64,000 bases of DNA from CAVWZH01 sp963765285 (GCA_963765285.1 CAVXVR010000003.1:992001-1056000), one strand, 5' to 3'. Positions 41,925 to 50,859 are shown, counted from the first letter of the stretch. The notes: generated from the letters alone by a model not told the origin. Program-made: numbers and translations.

Positions 41925-41976
41925 GTTCCGGCCGGAACACTTGTGCAAATCTTCATAGTGTTCCACGCGGAACACT
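41925..41976. promoter_or_regulatory. Two parS-like palindromes
   Basis: gttccggccggaac (41925-41938) and agtgttccacgcggaacact (41957-41976) share the form gttcc-N4-ggaacactt, with centres 35 bases apart. The second contains tgttccacgcggaaca (41959-41974), one base from a perfect gttccacgtggaac ParB-box form. They lie in an AT-richer gap. ParB sites or operators for an unknown dimeric regulator are both possible. Confidence 0.5.
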
Positions 41977-41994
41977 TCTCCATTCCGCGAGCCC

Positions 41995-42351
41995 TTACCT
42001 GGTATCGATCTTGAGGTTGATGTTGACCGTGGGGCGGGTGTCGAACTGGCTCACCGTCTTGGTGTCGCTCTTGCGGCCTTTGTATTGCGCGTAGACTTCG
42101 TAGTCGATGTTGGGCGAGAGCGCCGGAAAGCGGTACACGCCGTCGGCGCCCACGATGAAGCTCTTGGTGGCGCGGGTGCGTGTATTGGAAAGATATACAA
42201 CGGACTCGGGCAGTGGCTGGTCCTGCCGGTCCGTCACGCGCCCAGTGAGCAGCCGCCCCGCGTCTTCGTTCTTGTCTTTGGCGTACAACGCCGGAAGAGC
42301 CCACAGACACATGGTCACCAGCAATAAAGCCGCGATGCCGGACCTCTTCAT
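41995..42351 (-). CDS. Small secreted carboxypeptidase-regulatory-like protein
   Basis: 118 residues. A signal peptide (IAALLLVTMCLWALPALYA) precedes one beta-sandwich of the carboxypeptidase regulatory-like type: LTGRVTDRQDQPLPESVVYLSNTRT, then SFIVGADGVYRFPALSPNIDYEVYAQYKG and a C-terminal strand with TVNINLKID. Such domains bind surfaces or glycans and are not enzymes by themselves. It lies beside a second protein of the same kind. Confidence 0.82.
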   Translation of the reverse strand: MKRSGIAALLLVTMCLWALPALYAKDKNEDAGRLLTGRVTDRQDQPLPESVVYLSNTRTRATKSFIVGADGVYRFPALSPNIDYEVYAQYKGRKSDTKTVSQFDTRPTVNINLKIDTR

Positions 42352-42385
42352 ACGGCTTCCTCCCCACGCCCCAAAGCCTGCTGCC

Positions 42386-42838
42386 TTATTTTAGATGCAA
42401 TCCTATGTCAGCCCGCTCATCGTTTTCAATGTGGACGTTCACTTCCTGGCCAGCTTGCAGGGGCTTGCCAGCGGCAGGCTTGTAGTCCTTCAGGTCGGCC
42501 CAGACCACATAATCGGCCTTGCCCGCGGGGACGCGCTGGGCGAACTCTCCATGATGGTCAGAATAGAGCTCCCACGCCGGCTTCTTCTTGTCGGCGCGGC
42601 GGATCTTGACCTTCACGCCATAGACCGGGTAGTCGTCCGGCCCCCACACCGTGCCGAAGATGAGCGCGTAAGGCTTGGGCTCTTTGGCGCTTGGCTCCGC
42701 GGCTGCGGGCGAAGCAGACGAAAGCACACACAGGCAGAGGGCAGCGAGCAGAAGTACTGCGGAAACTCCACGGCCGGGCGGGCGGAAGGTCGCAGCAGGA
42801 AAAGACACCCGCTGCCTAGGAGTTGTCACCGTCTTCAA
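42386..42838 (-). CDS. Secreted carboxypeptidase-regulatory-like protein
   Basis: 150 residues. After a long N-region and hydrophobic segment (VSAVLLLAALCLCVLSSASPAAA) comes one beta-sandwich: YALIFGTVWGPDDYPVYGVKVKIRRADKKKP, DHHGEFAQRVPAGKADYVVWAD, and VNVHIENDERADIGLHL. It resembles its downstream neighbour in fold and is read in the same direction. The start overlaps the LysW-like gene by 23 bases, implying coupling; a downstream start is possible. Confidence 0.78.
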   Translation of the reverse strand: MKTVTTPRQRVSFPAATFRPPGRGVSAVLLLAALCLCVLSSASPAAAEPSAKEPKPYALIFGTVWGPDDYPVYGVKVKIRRADKKKPAWELYSDHHGEFAQRVPAGKADYVVWADLKDYKPAAGKPLQAGQEVNVHIENDERADIGLHLK

Positions 42839-43013
42839 CTTCCTCTTCGGCTTCTTCTTCGACGTATCCCTCTTCCACCGCTTTCAGTTCGAGGGGATTG
42901 GAGGTCACCACTTCAAAGTCGGTCCCACACTCCGGGCAGGATACGATTTCGCCTTCGTCGACCTCGTCCTCCTCGATATCGAGGTTCGTCTCACATTCCG
43001 GACAATAAACCAT
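42816..43013 (-). CDS. LysW-like zinc-binding acidic protein
   Basis: 65 residues resembling LysW, the amino-group carrier protein of lysine/arginine synthesis in Thermus and archaea. Zinc ligands Cys4, Cys7, Cys26 and Cys29 (YCPECETN; VSCPECG), the central DEVDEGEIV and the following NPLELK match. The acidic tail (EEEAEEEVEDGDNS) lacks the terminal EDWGE motif whose last Glu carries the substrate. It may thus be a LysW relative with another role. The lysX/lysZ partners are not nearby. Confidence 0.75.
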   Translation of the reverse strand: MVYCPECETNLDIEEDEVDEGEIVSCPECGTDFEVVTSNPLELKAVEEGYVEEEAEEEVEDGDNS

Positions 43014-43112
43014 GACTCCCTCCGTAACGCTGGCCCCCTGTTATATTTAGTTTTTCCCGGGCGTTAGGTCAAGTGGCTCACGCCGGGAAAATGGGTTGAT
43101 AAGGACCAACGC

Positions 43113-44567
43113 GTGCAAACTATTATGAGTACCCGCAAAGCCCCTGTATTGTGCCTGCTGGGGCTGGTTTTGCTCAATGGAAATCTCCAGGGGCAGGCTC
43201 AGGCAAGCCGCGACACCTTCTCGCCTGACCCGCACATCGCGGAAGCCCTCAAACAAATTTCGCCGCAGCGCATCCAGGCGACGATTGAAAAGCTGGTGAG
43301 CTTCCAGACCCGGGTGACGCTCTCGGCCCAGGACCCCGAGTCGGTCGCGGCAGGGCACGGTATCGGCGCGGCGCGGGAATGGATCAAGAGCGAATTTGAG
43401 CGCTACTCTCATGATTGCGGCGGCTGCCTGGAAGTAAAGACGGATGCGTTCCTGGAGCCTGCGGGCGATCGCATTCCCAAGCCCACGGAAATCACCAATG
43501 TCTATGCCGTTCTGAAAGGCACTGACCCGGAGAACGCCAAGCGCATTGTTCTGGTCACCGGACATTATGACTCCCGGAACTCCGACACCTTGGATGCATC
43601 CGGGCATCGCTCCCGGTGCAAACGATGATGCCAGTGGCACGGCAGTGAGCCTGGAGTGCGCCCGGGTGCTGAGCAAGATGAAGTTTCCCGCGACCATCAT
43701 TTTTCTCACGGTGGCGGGCGAGGAGCAGGGGCTGAACGGCAGCCGGCATTTCGCCAGGATGGCGAAGGAGCAGGGCTGGGACATTGAGGCAGTCCTGAAT
43801 AATGACATTGTCGGCGGGGATAAGAGTCCGCAGCAGGATCCCAGCGTCGTGCGGGTTTTTTCGGAAGGCGTTCCGGGCGCGGCGAGCGAGGCGGATCTGC
43901 GGCTGATTCGCAACCTGGGCGGTGAGAGCGATTCTCCATCGCGTGAACTGGCGCGCTATGTCGCCGAAGTGGGACGAGCTTACGATGGTGACGTCAAGCC
44001 GGTACTGATATTTCGGCTCGACCGCTACCTGCGCGGAGGCGATCATTACTCATTCAACCAGCAAGGTTACGCCGCGGTGCGGTTCACCGAATTCCGCGAG
44101 GACTACCATCATCAGCACCAGAATGTTCGTACGGAAAATGGCATCGAGTATGGCGACACCCTTAAGTTCGTAAATTTTGACTACGTGGCTTCCGTGGCGC
44201 GTTTGAATGCTGCGACGCTGGCTTCCCTGGCTTCTGCCCCCGCTCCACCGGCCAAGGTTCATTTGCTGACCAAAGAGTTGGAAAATGACTCCACGCTTAC
44301 CTGGGAGGCTTCGCCGGGCGGACGAGCGGCGGATACGAGGTGCTGTGGAGAGCCACATCCAGCCCGGAATGGGAACAGGTTCAGCCGGTGGGCGACGTTA
44401 CACGCGTGACGATTCCGCAATCGAAGGATAATGTGATCTTTGCGGTGCGCTCCGTGGATCGCGAGGGTCACCGCAGCTTGCCGAGTCGTGCCGGTACCGG
44501 AACGGTGATGCCACAGACATGCACGGAGACATGCGACAATAATGCGGAGTTGAGGAAGAGTCTGTGA
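43113..44567 (+). pseudogene. M28-family aminopeptidase, frame broken twice
   Basis: The three overlapping frames read together as one secreted zinc peptidase. The first, 43113-43605, has a signal peptide and ends with the metal motif TGHYDSRNSD. The second, 43606-44319, carries GANDDASGTAV, TVAGEEQGLNGS, NNDIVGGD and the later HYSFNQQGYAAVRFTE. The third, 44322-44567, is a C-terminal beta domain (GGYEVLWRATSSPEWEQV). An extra base near 43601-43605 and a missing base near 44320 explain both breaks and restore the original frame. All catalytic motifs survive, so sequencing error is as likely as decay. The start is GTG after aagga. Confidence 0.82.
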
Positions 44568-45430
44568 GACGAAGTGGACAAACCATGTCGCTGAGCCTGC
44601 CGCCTTTCACTAAGGCGGTAACCTGGCTACTCGCGATCAACACGGCCGTCTACCTGCTGTTGGAACTGATCGCGAGGGCAATGCCGGACGTGGTGACCTG
44701 GGTATTGGGGAATCCCTTCAGCTCCGCCCCGTCCCATCTCGGGCTGCAACCTGCTCAAGTAGTTTTGCACGGCTGGATATGGCAACTCGTCACTTACAGT
44801 TTTATCCACATGGGCTTCTGGCATTGGTTCGGCAACATGATCGGAATTTGGATGTTCGGCTCGAGCTTCGAGGGCTCGTGGGGTACGCGGCGCTTTCTGG
44901 AACTTTATGGGTTCGGCGTTATAGGAGCGGCGCTGACCACGATTGCGCTTTCTTTCACGCACGCCCTTGGCAGTCCAGAGTCGGTGACGGTCGGCGCTTC
45001 GGGCGGCGTGTTCGCTATCCTGATCGCATTTGGCATGGTTTTTGGGGAAAACGAAATCATGATGATTCCGTTTCCCTTCACGCTCAAGGCCAAGTACTTC
45101 GTCGCGATTCTGATCGTGGTGACGTTGGCGTTTGCCATCAGCGGCGGGGGCAACGTCGCCTATGTGGCGCACTTGGGTGGATTGTTCTTCGGTTACATTT
45201 ATGTGAAGTTCGTGCCGCGCAGCGGCTTGATGAAGATGGGATTGTCGGAACAGTACTTCAGCCTGCGCAATGGTTACTATCGCTGGAAACGACGCCGCGC
45301 AGCGCGGAAATTTGAAGTCTACATGCGCCAGCATAATCGCACGGTCAGCTTTGACGAGCACGGCAATTATGTTCCGCCGGACGACAACGAAAAGAAGAAT
45401 GGCGGGTCGAAGTCGGGCTGGGTGAATTAG
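44564..45430 (+). CDS. Rhomboid-family intramembrane protease
   Basis: 288 residues with six main helices. Catalytic Ser146 is in GASGGVFA, His203 in YVAHLGGLFFG, and the L1 loop and helix 2 carry the family pattern SFIHMGFWHWFGNMIGIWMFG. The C-terminus is a charged cytoplasmic tail of about 70 residues. The GTG start overlaps the peptidase stop (GTGA); ATG at 44585 (MSLSLPPF) is an alternative. A second, unrelated rhomboid lies at 30.3-31.1 kb. Confidence 0.92.
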   Translation: MRRSGQTMSLSLPPFTKAVTWLLAINTAVYLLLELIARAMPDVVTWVLGNPFSSAPSHLGLQPAQVVLHGWIWQLVTYSFIHMGFWHWFGNMIGIWMFGSSFEGSWGTRRFLELYGFGVIGAALTTIALSFTHALGSPESVTVGASGGVFAILIAFGMVFGENEIMMIPFPFTLKAKYFVAILIVVTLAFAISGGGNVAYVAHLGGLFFGYIYVKFVPRSGLMKMGLSEQYFSLRNGYYRWKRRRAARKFEVYMRQHNRTVSFDEHGNYVPPDDNEKKNGGSKSGWVN

Positions 45431-45482
45431 TTGTTCGTGGGCAAAATTCGTTTAACCATAGAGAACACAGAGGGAATGCATT

Positions 45483-45507
45483 GGTTCTTCGCTTCGCTCA
45501 GAATGAC
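45483..45507. repeat. Fragment of the dispersed intergenic repeat
   Basis: The core cttcgcttcgctcagaatgac is related to the units at 9,212, 58,129 and 58,299. It sits between the rhomboid and an opposing hydrolase gene. Confidence 0.5.
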
Positions 45508-45524
45508 AAATTGTCGATGCAGGC

Positions 45525-46181
45525 TCACTTCAGAAAATCGCGAAACGCATTCAGCACTGCTGCGGGCAACGCGTCGTTTCTCGATTTCCCTCTAAAACCC
45601 AAGTCGTGACCTGCACCGTCCACCCTCAACAACTTTGTCTTTGCCGGAATCAGCTTGAGGGCTGTTGCCATTTCGTCGATCGTGCCGAAGGCATCGCGTG
45701 TGCCGTGGACAAATAAAGCCTGAGTGCGCAGACTGGGGAGATGCTGGGTGCGAAGTTGGTCGGGCCTGCCGGGTGCGTGGAGTGGATAAGAAAGCAGCAG
45801 CAGGCCATCGGCGAGGTCCGGTTCGTCAGCGCACAGCATAGTCGCCTGCCGACCGCCGTAGGAATGTCCGGCTAAGAACACGCTGCCGGATGCGAGATTC
45901 CGCATTACGGTAACCGCATTCTTCAGCCCGGCGCGATCGCGGGCGGCATCGCCGGGACGCGGCGGGCCGAAGGAGCGATTCTGGCGAAAGGGGAGATTGC
46001 AGCGGAGGACAGTGAAGCCGGCGTTTGAAAATGTCTCGGCCATGGCGATCAAGAATGGGGAGCCGGCGTTTCCGCCCGCACCGTGGGCGAGGACCAGAGC
46101 GTTCGTGTTCGATGTTTCGGGGCGGTGGAGGAATCCGCGGACTGGCGGATCGAGATCAAGGTTGGCGAAGGTTTCGGGCAT
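45525..46181 (-). CDS. Alpha/beta-hydrolase (KANL3/Tex30-like)
   Basis: 218 residues of the alpha/beta-hydrolase fold. The oxyanion strand is ALVLAHGAGGNAGSPF; the nucleophile elbow GHSYGGRQA carries the Ser. Asp of ALFVHGTRDAFGTIDEM and His of VDGAGHDLGF complete the triad. It has no signal peptide and so is cytoplasmic. Such hydrolases are grouped as dienelactone-hydrolase-like without known substrate. Confidence 0.88.
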   Translation of the reverse strand: MPETFANLDLDPPVRGFLHRPETSNTNALVLAHGAGGNAGSPFLIAMAETFSNAGFTVLRCNLPFRQNRSFGPPRPGDAARDRAGLKNAVTVMRNLASGSVFLAGHSYGGRQATMLCADEPDLADGLLLLSYPLHAPGRPDQLRTQHLPSLRTQALFVHGTRDAFGTIDEMATALKLIPAKTKLLRVDGAGHDLGFRGKSRNDALPAAVLNAFRDFLK

Positions 46182-46429
46182 GGGTCAAAACGTAGCTCCG
46201 GATCGCGCACGGGCAGACATCCCCAATGGGGTGCCGTCCCCACGGGACTCGGGTTTCTCTGCTTTGCTTTCCCGGCACTTCCGTGCCGGGCTTTCACATA
46301 CCGCCGCTCCGCGGCTGGGTTCTATTTGTTCCGCCAAGTTCGTGGCGACGGATTCCTTCCACCACCCCGGCGAGCTAAAGCTCGCAGCCCAGGCGAGGGC
46401 GCCCGGGGCTACGTATTCAGATGAGAAGC
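46182..46429. other. Intergenic stretch with short inverted repeats
   Basis: I see no gene here. The region carries small GC palindromes such as cccggcacttccgtgccggg (46,270-46,289), of unknown use. Confidence 0.45.
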
Positions 46430-46456
46430 AAAAACCGCCGGTGTGTTCCCCGGCGG
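46430..46456 (-). terminator. Intrinsic terminator of the DksA-like gene
   Basis: On the minus strand a 7-base stem (ccgccgg / ccggcgg, 8-base loop) is followed by five T bases, 26 bases after the stop. Confidence 0.75.
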
Positions 46457-46481
46457 CCCTAAATCCCAGAGGCGTGTCTGC

Positions 46482-46850
46482 CTATCTTGGCGCTTCCTCC
46501 AAAATGCCCTGCTCCAGCTTCTCCTGGCATTCGATGCAATGCCTGGTCCAAGGGACGGCCTCCAAACGCTTGGCGTTGATCTCTTTGCCGCAGGCTATGC
46601 ATTCCCCGAAGCTGCCTTCACGGATACGCAACAGCGCAGTCTCCACCATGTGAAGCAACTGGCGGTCATTGTTGCTTTGGTGAAACAGAAATTCTTTGTT
46701 GTAGGAACTGGCGGCGCGGTCAGCAATATCCTGCGCCGAATCTTCGTCCACGGTTCGGCCGTCCTGCTCGGTCCGCGAGACCATGCGGCGCAAGTCCTGC
46801 TGCCGGGTCTCCAACCTCTTCTTAAAATAATCGAGCTTCTTTTTATCCAT
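46482..46850 (-). CDS. DksA/TraR-family zinc-finger regulator
   Basis: 122 residues. A coiled-coil N-terminal half (residues 5-30 and 45-75) precedes the C4 zinc finger Cys84-Cys87-Cys105-Cys108 (CIACGKEINAKRLEAVPWTRHCIEC). DksA-type proteins enter the secondary channel of RNA polymerase with ppGpp. The tip acids of the coiled coil (usually DxxDxA) may be represented by DEDSAQDIADRA. An upstream ATG (46868) would add MPPVIR; I prefer the one before DKKKLDYF. Confidence 0.88.
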   Translation of the reverse strand: MDKKKLDYFKKRLETRQQDLRRMVSRTEQDGRTVDEDSAQDIADRAASSYNKEFLFHQSNNDRQLLHMVETALLRIREGSFGECIACGKEINAKRLEAVPWTRHCIECQEKLEQGILEEAPR

Positions 46851-46993
46851 TCTGATAACTGGCGGCATTTGAACCGCCCCCTGTCTTCCCCAGCCACTAT
46901 GGCCAAACGGAAATGATATGCGCCTGAATTAAGATGCGTCAACTGGCCGCCGGGTCGCGAAAAGACTTCCACAGCTCAAAAGGGATTTTCCCG

Positions 46994-48460
46994 CTATCGT
47001 GGAAGAGGTTCAGGCATCTCAGCCAGCGCATATCCCATCACTGCCATGGCCGCGGCATTTTCGCGGAGGTACTGGGGATTGATCTTGTCCAGAGTGTCGG
47101 CCGCGGTGTGGTGATAGTTGAAGTAAACCCTGCCGTCCTGGAGCAGGCCAAAGGTCGGCACCCCTGCCTTGGCCATGGGCGCGATGTCGGCTCCCGGACT
47201 CTGCGTGATCAACTTGATCAAGTTCGCTCCGAAGGGTTGCAGGACTTCCTGGATGGGTTTTAGCAGCGGCAAGCCCTGGTCATTCATTCTGGCATCGAAT
47301 CCCAGAGGATGGGCGGCACCGAAGTCGCTCTCCACAGCGGCGACATGATTCTCCATCTCTGAGGCATGCGCTTTGGCGTATGCGACGTTCCCGCGTCCAT
47401 GGTTCTCTTCGTCGGTCCAGGCGATGACCCGCAAGGTGCGTCGCGGATGCAGATGGAGTTGCTGAATCAGTTGTGCCGTTTCCATGGCGACCGCAACCCC
47501 GGCGCCGTCATCGGTCGCACCCGTTCCCAGGTCCCAGGAATCGAGATGCCCGGAGACCACAACGATCTGTTCGGGATGCTCGGATCCTTTCAGGTCGGCT
47601 ACGACGTTATGCGCGACCACGTCTTCTCCAGATTGCGAAGTCAGAGTGAGATGCATGCGCACTGTGCCCTGGGCCGCGAGGTAGGCGATCAAGTCGGCAT
47701 CTTCGCTGGTCACGGCGCCTGCCGGAATGCCCGCTGCCGTGCTGCCTCCGGTGTGCGGCAAACGATAGTCAGCCCCGCCGACCGAGCGCACTAGCGAAGC
47801 CACGGCGCCCAGCTCCACCGCTTTGACAGCGCCGTCACCTCGGTACGCAACCGCTTCGCTGTATGCTTCGCCGGCGAAACCGCTTGCAGCTTTTTCCCGA
47901 TCGAACGCCACGTTGAACAGGACGATCTTGCCCGCTACGCGATCGTGTCCTAGAGCTTTGAGTTCGTCGAAACTGTTCACGACAATGACTTCTGCGGTGA
48001 GGCCGGAGGGTACAGTCGGCCGATTGCCGCCCAGGGCGGTGAGAACGATTTTCTGGGTGGCTCCGGACGCCATTCCGGGGTAGTCGACCAGCTCGGCTGA
48101 GTCCACTCCGCGAATCCAGCGCGGGGCTTTGACTTCTTCCAGATGAACGTCCATGCCGAGTTTGCGCAGTTCGTCGGCGACGTACTGCTCTGCCGCTGCC
48201 GTCTGCGGCCAGCCTACTGGGCGGGGACCGATGTTATCTGCCAAGTGAGCCAGGCGCCTGTAGGCGTAGTCGTCCACGAGGGCGGCGTCGCGAAGGGAGA
48301 CGAGTTGTGTGATCAGCTCGGGAGAAACCCCTGCCGATTTCGTGGCTGAATCGGCCGGACTCGTTTCTTTTTGGGGGAAAGCAGATTCGGACGAGACCAG
48401 TAGGAAAAGAACCCCGAGGGCCAGAACACTAGCAGGCATAAAGCTGAAATATGACCGCAT
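46994..48460 (-). CDS. Secreted M28-family zinc peptidase
   Basis: About 488 residues. Signal peptide (MRSYFSFMPASVLALGVLFLLVSSES), then a PA-type inserted domain near 150-260 and the zinc peptidase core. That core has VVVSGHLDSWDLGTGATDDGAG (His and Asp ligands), AWTDEENHGRGN (Glu pair), AVESDFGA and the late HHTAADTLD (His ligand). It acts as an aminopeptidase or carboxypeptidase in the periplasm. An upstream ATG (48493) is possible, but the chosen one follows aaggtg. Confidence 0.92.
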   Translation of the reverse strand: MRSYFSFMPASVLALGVLFLLVSSESAFPQKETSPADSATKSAGVSPELITQLVSLRDAALVDDYAYRRLAHLADNIGPRPVGWPQTAAAEQYVADELRKLGMDVHLEEVKAPRWIRGVDSAELVDYPGMASGATQKIVLTALGGNRPTVPSGLTAEVIVVNSFDELKALGHDRVAGKIVLFNVAFDREKAASGFAGEAYSEAVAYRGDGAVKAVELGAVASLVRSVGGADYRLPHTGGSTAAGIPAGAVTSEDADLIAYLAAQGTVRMHLTLTSQSGEDVVAHNVVADLKGSEHPEQIVVVSGHLDSWDLGTGATDDGAGVAVAMETAQLIQQLHLHPRRTLRVIAWTDEENHGRGNVAYAKAHASEMENHVAAVESDFGAAHPLGFDARMNDQGLPLLKPIQEVLQPFGANLIKLITQSPGADIAPMAKAGVPTFGLLQDGRVYFNYHHTAADTLDKINPQYLRENAAAMAVMGYALAEMPEPLPR

Positions 48461-48973
48461 CAATTTCACCTTGGGCCGGGTCGAGTTGAACATAACGGAA
48501 CGCGTTAGTGTATCCGACGGGCAGCGCCTGTAACAAAAATGAAATGCGTGTTACCGCGGAGAACGCTGAGGACGCAAAGTCGACCTGCGAGAGTTTCCGG
48601 ACAAAAAAGTGGCCCCATTTCTGGGGCCACTAGTTCAAAGAGGCAAAAGGGTTGGAAAGTAAGGTCAGGAAAAGTGATGCGAGACGCAGTTTCGCCAGCC
48701 GAAATGGCCCGTTACGAAATTACGAGGATCGTGGAAGGGAGTGAAGGTCATTGCTTGTGCGGCCTCTTTTCTTGAGAGGGCAAAGTGCACTTCCCCCGCC
48801 AAATGGGGCTGGTCCCATTCCAGATACCGGCGTCAATGTAAGCATATGATTGTTAACATGTTATTGGATTTCAAACATTCCCGAAAAGGGACAAAGACGG
48901 GGGTTCTGGAGGACGAAGAGTGCAGAATCCTGCACATACAATGCAGCCGGCTACTTCAAGAGGGGCAAGAACT
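48461..48973. other. Intergenic stretch
   Basis: Two short plus-strand frames are open here, but I see neither ribosome sites nor protein-like composition. A minus-strand hairpin stands at 48603-48630. Confidence 0.5.
48603..48630 (-). terminator. Hairpin with T-run, minus strand
   Basis: Perfect stem gtggcccc / ggggccac with a 6-base loop; on the minus strand it is followed by six T bases. It may end transcription from the GvpL/F-like gene 340 bases upstream. Confidence 0.7.
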
Positions 48974-49720
48974 CTAGCTGTTACCTGCTACCGTGCGTAG
49001 TTTCCCGGGCAGGAAGTGGTACGGCGGCCAGGGCCCACTGATCGCCAACTCGCAGTTTTTCAACTGCTTGGCGGCACTCGAATAGCGGTTCTGGTACTTT
49101 TCTACGGACTTCGAGTCAATCAGATGCGCGATGTCGATCAGCATGCCGTTGGAATCAACCCGTTTGCAACTGATCTCTTCCTCGAGGGGATTGAAGAGCT
49201 TGTGGACCTGAACGGAAAGGGCGCGGGCTTTGGTGCGGCGCTCGCGATCCTTGGACGCCTTCTCGCGCAGCTTGGTAAGGTATTCGCCGCCAACTGTATC
49301 GGGCAGCTCGACTTCGGCGAGCGCCTCGCGGAGCGAGCCGTCACGCACGACCAGCTTGAGGTGCATCTCGGCTTTGCCGCGCAAGCGGGCGACGCTCTGG
49401 CCAAAGGCGCGCCGGTTGGCGCGTACGGCCTGGCGTAGAGCTTCTTCTGTATCGAAGATTGTGCCGAAGCGGAAAGGCAAGACTGTCCCGGTGCGGAAGC
49501 ACACGCTGACGACGCGAGCGTGCTCCAGGACGTGCTTTTCTTCGAGCGCTATGCCGTTGCGCTCATACTCGCTGACCACCACGCTGAATTCTCCGCTGGG
49601 ATAACCGAGGACGGCGGCTCCGTTCACTCCCTGGACACCTTCCAAGAGGAAAGGGCGACGAGTGCGGGTGCCGTTGGCTAGCGACTGTTGCTCAGTGATG
49701 CAGTAAGCGTACCACGCCAT
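48974..49720 (-). CDS. Orphan GvpL/GvpF-family protein
   Basis: 248 residues resembling the gas-vesicle proteins GvpL/GvpF. It opens with MAWYAYCITE and carries the family core VLEHARVVSVCFRTGTVLPFRFGTIFDTEEALRQAVR, GKAEMHLKLVVRD, then KDRERRTKARALSVQVHKLF and a final FLPGKLRTVAG. No gvpA or other gas vesicle gene is in the window, so a different job, for example a stress or scaffold protein, is likely. I start at 49720 because it follows ggagaga and begins the domain; the open frame runs further up. Confidence 0.82.
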   Translation of the reverse strand: MAWYAYCITEQQSLANGTRTRRPFLLEGVQGVNGAAVLGYPSGEFSVVVSEYERNGIALEEKHVLEHARVVSVCFRTGTVLPFRFGTIFDTEEALRQAVRANRRAFGQSVARLRGKAEMHLKLVVRDGSLREALAEVELPDTVGGEYLTKLREKASKDRERRTKARALSVQVHKLFNPLEEEISCKRVDSNGMLIDIAHLIDSKSVEKYQNRYSSAAKQLKNCELAISGPWPPYHFLPGKLRTVAGNS

Positions 49721-50068
49721 AGAGTTCTCTCCGAACCGGTTGCGAGGCGAGACTGGTTCACCCCAAGCATTGGTGTTGGTTACTCTTTTGAACCTTGGAA
49801 GAAAGGGCGGTACTGCGACGAGATTGGACGTTTTACTGTCGCGTCCAAGGTGCATGTTAAACCCAGATGAATGAAAAATGCAACCATTTCGTAGCACATC
49901 GCATCGGAAATTTGCGATTCAGGTTGCGCTTCGTGTCAGGATCGATTGCGGACTAATCCTTTGGTATAGTCGCGCGCATTTTGTGCGGAATTTTTCTGCC
50001 TCGTTTTGAGACGCGACCTCGCGAGGGAAGAAAAAATGCTATGACGCCGCGCCGACTAAGCGATGGGC
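49721..50068. other. Intergenic stretch with a possible promoter
   Basis: No gene is seen. A plus-strand promoter-like pair, ttgcgg and tatagt with about 14 bases between, occurs near 49,946-49,972. What it would drive is unclear. Confidence 0.35.
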
Positions 50069-50677
50069 CTACGGTAAATTAACGTAGTCGCCTTCCCGCC
50101 AAACGCGACTCCGCCGATGTCCCCCATTGGCCCAGGTCATGGAGAGTTGTTTGGTTTGGCCTTCCGCCGGATCGCCGCCCAGGTTGGTATTGTTGACCTT
50201 GAAGGAGAGACGGCCGCCGCTGAGCATGCTGTTCACCCGGTCGGTCACATTCCAATTCCGGGATCCTGATCCCCAGGTAGCGTTGAGCACGCGCAGTCCG
50301 CGATAGTAATCGTTGCCGACCACGCGCATGTTGACGTAGTCGCCTTCGCGGAAATGATAGGTGGCGTTGTGTCCGCGCCAGTCCTGACAAGAGAGCGTGA
50401 GGGTCTTGACCGATCCGGGAGCTGGATCAACGCCCAGATTCGTGTTGTTCACTTTGAAGCTGAGTTGACCACCCCGGGCCATCGACTGCACTTGTTGAGT
50501 TACATCGGCACGGCGGTGTCCGGCGCCCCACTGCGCGCGGGCTAACTGGCAGACGTTGACATAAGGCGGCGGCCCGCCCGGGTATTGCTGAGCGCCGGGT
50601 TGCTGCGCGGCCGCCAATGTCTGAAGCAAGAACAGAAACGCCAAGCTGCCCGTCACGCCGATCAGAGTGAGTCTCAT
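50069..50677 (-). CDS. Secreted protein with two tandem beta repeats
   Basis: 202 residues. Signal peptide (LTLIGVTGSLAFLFLLQTLAAAQ), then two copies of a domain of about 75 residues. The common parts are (A/G)xWGxGxR, DVTQQVQSMARGGQLSFKVNNTNLG or DRVNSMLSGGRLSFKVNNTNLGG, DPA, and REGDYVN. The repeats share NNTNLG and EGDYVN exactly. I recognise no catalytic motif; a binding role outside the cytoplasm is likely. Confidence 0.75.
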   Translation of the reverse strand: MRLTLIGVTGSLAFLFLLQTLAAAQQPGAQQYPGGPPPYVNVCQLARAQWGAGHRRADVTQQVQSMARGGQLSFKVNNTNLGVDPAPGSVKTLTLSCQDWRGHNATYHFREGDYVNMRVVGNDYYRGLRVLNATWGSGSRNWNVTDRVNSMLSGGRLSFKVNNTNLGGDPAEGQTKQLSMTWANGGHRRSRVWREGDYVNLP

Positions 50678-50782
50678 GGGTAACCTCACGGAAAGGAATG
50701 GCACGAAGGGCGGCAGCATAACACAGCTCCGCTTTCGATGACGAGGGGAAAGGGCAGACCACGGCGGTCGATGGCAGGGATT

Positions 50783-50859
50783 TGGGGTGGGAGACGGGAA
50801 TCGAACCCGCAACGTCCGGAGCCACAGTCCGGTGCTCTGCCGGTTGAGCTACTCCCACC
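50783..50859 (-). tRNA. tRNA-His (GTG anticodon)
   Basis: A 77-base cloverleaf on the minus strand, counting the extra G at -1 that faces C73, with CCA encoded. Anticodon stem ccgga/tccgg with loop ctgtggc gives GTG. The T-loop region is gcgggttcgattcccgt. Confidence 0.94.

Noticed and set aside
48539..48977. Two 78-residue plus-strand frames
   Set aside because: No ribosome sites, no protein-like composition, and one runs across a terminator hairpin.
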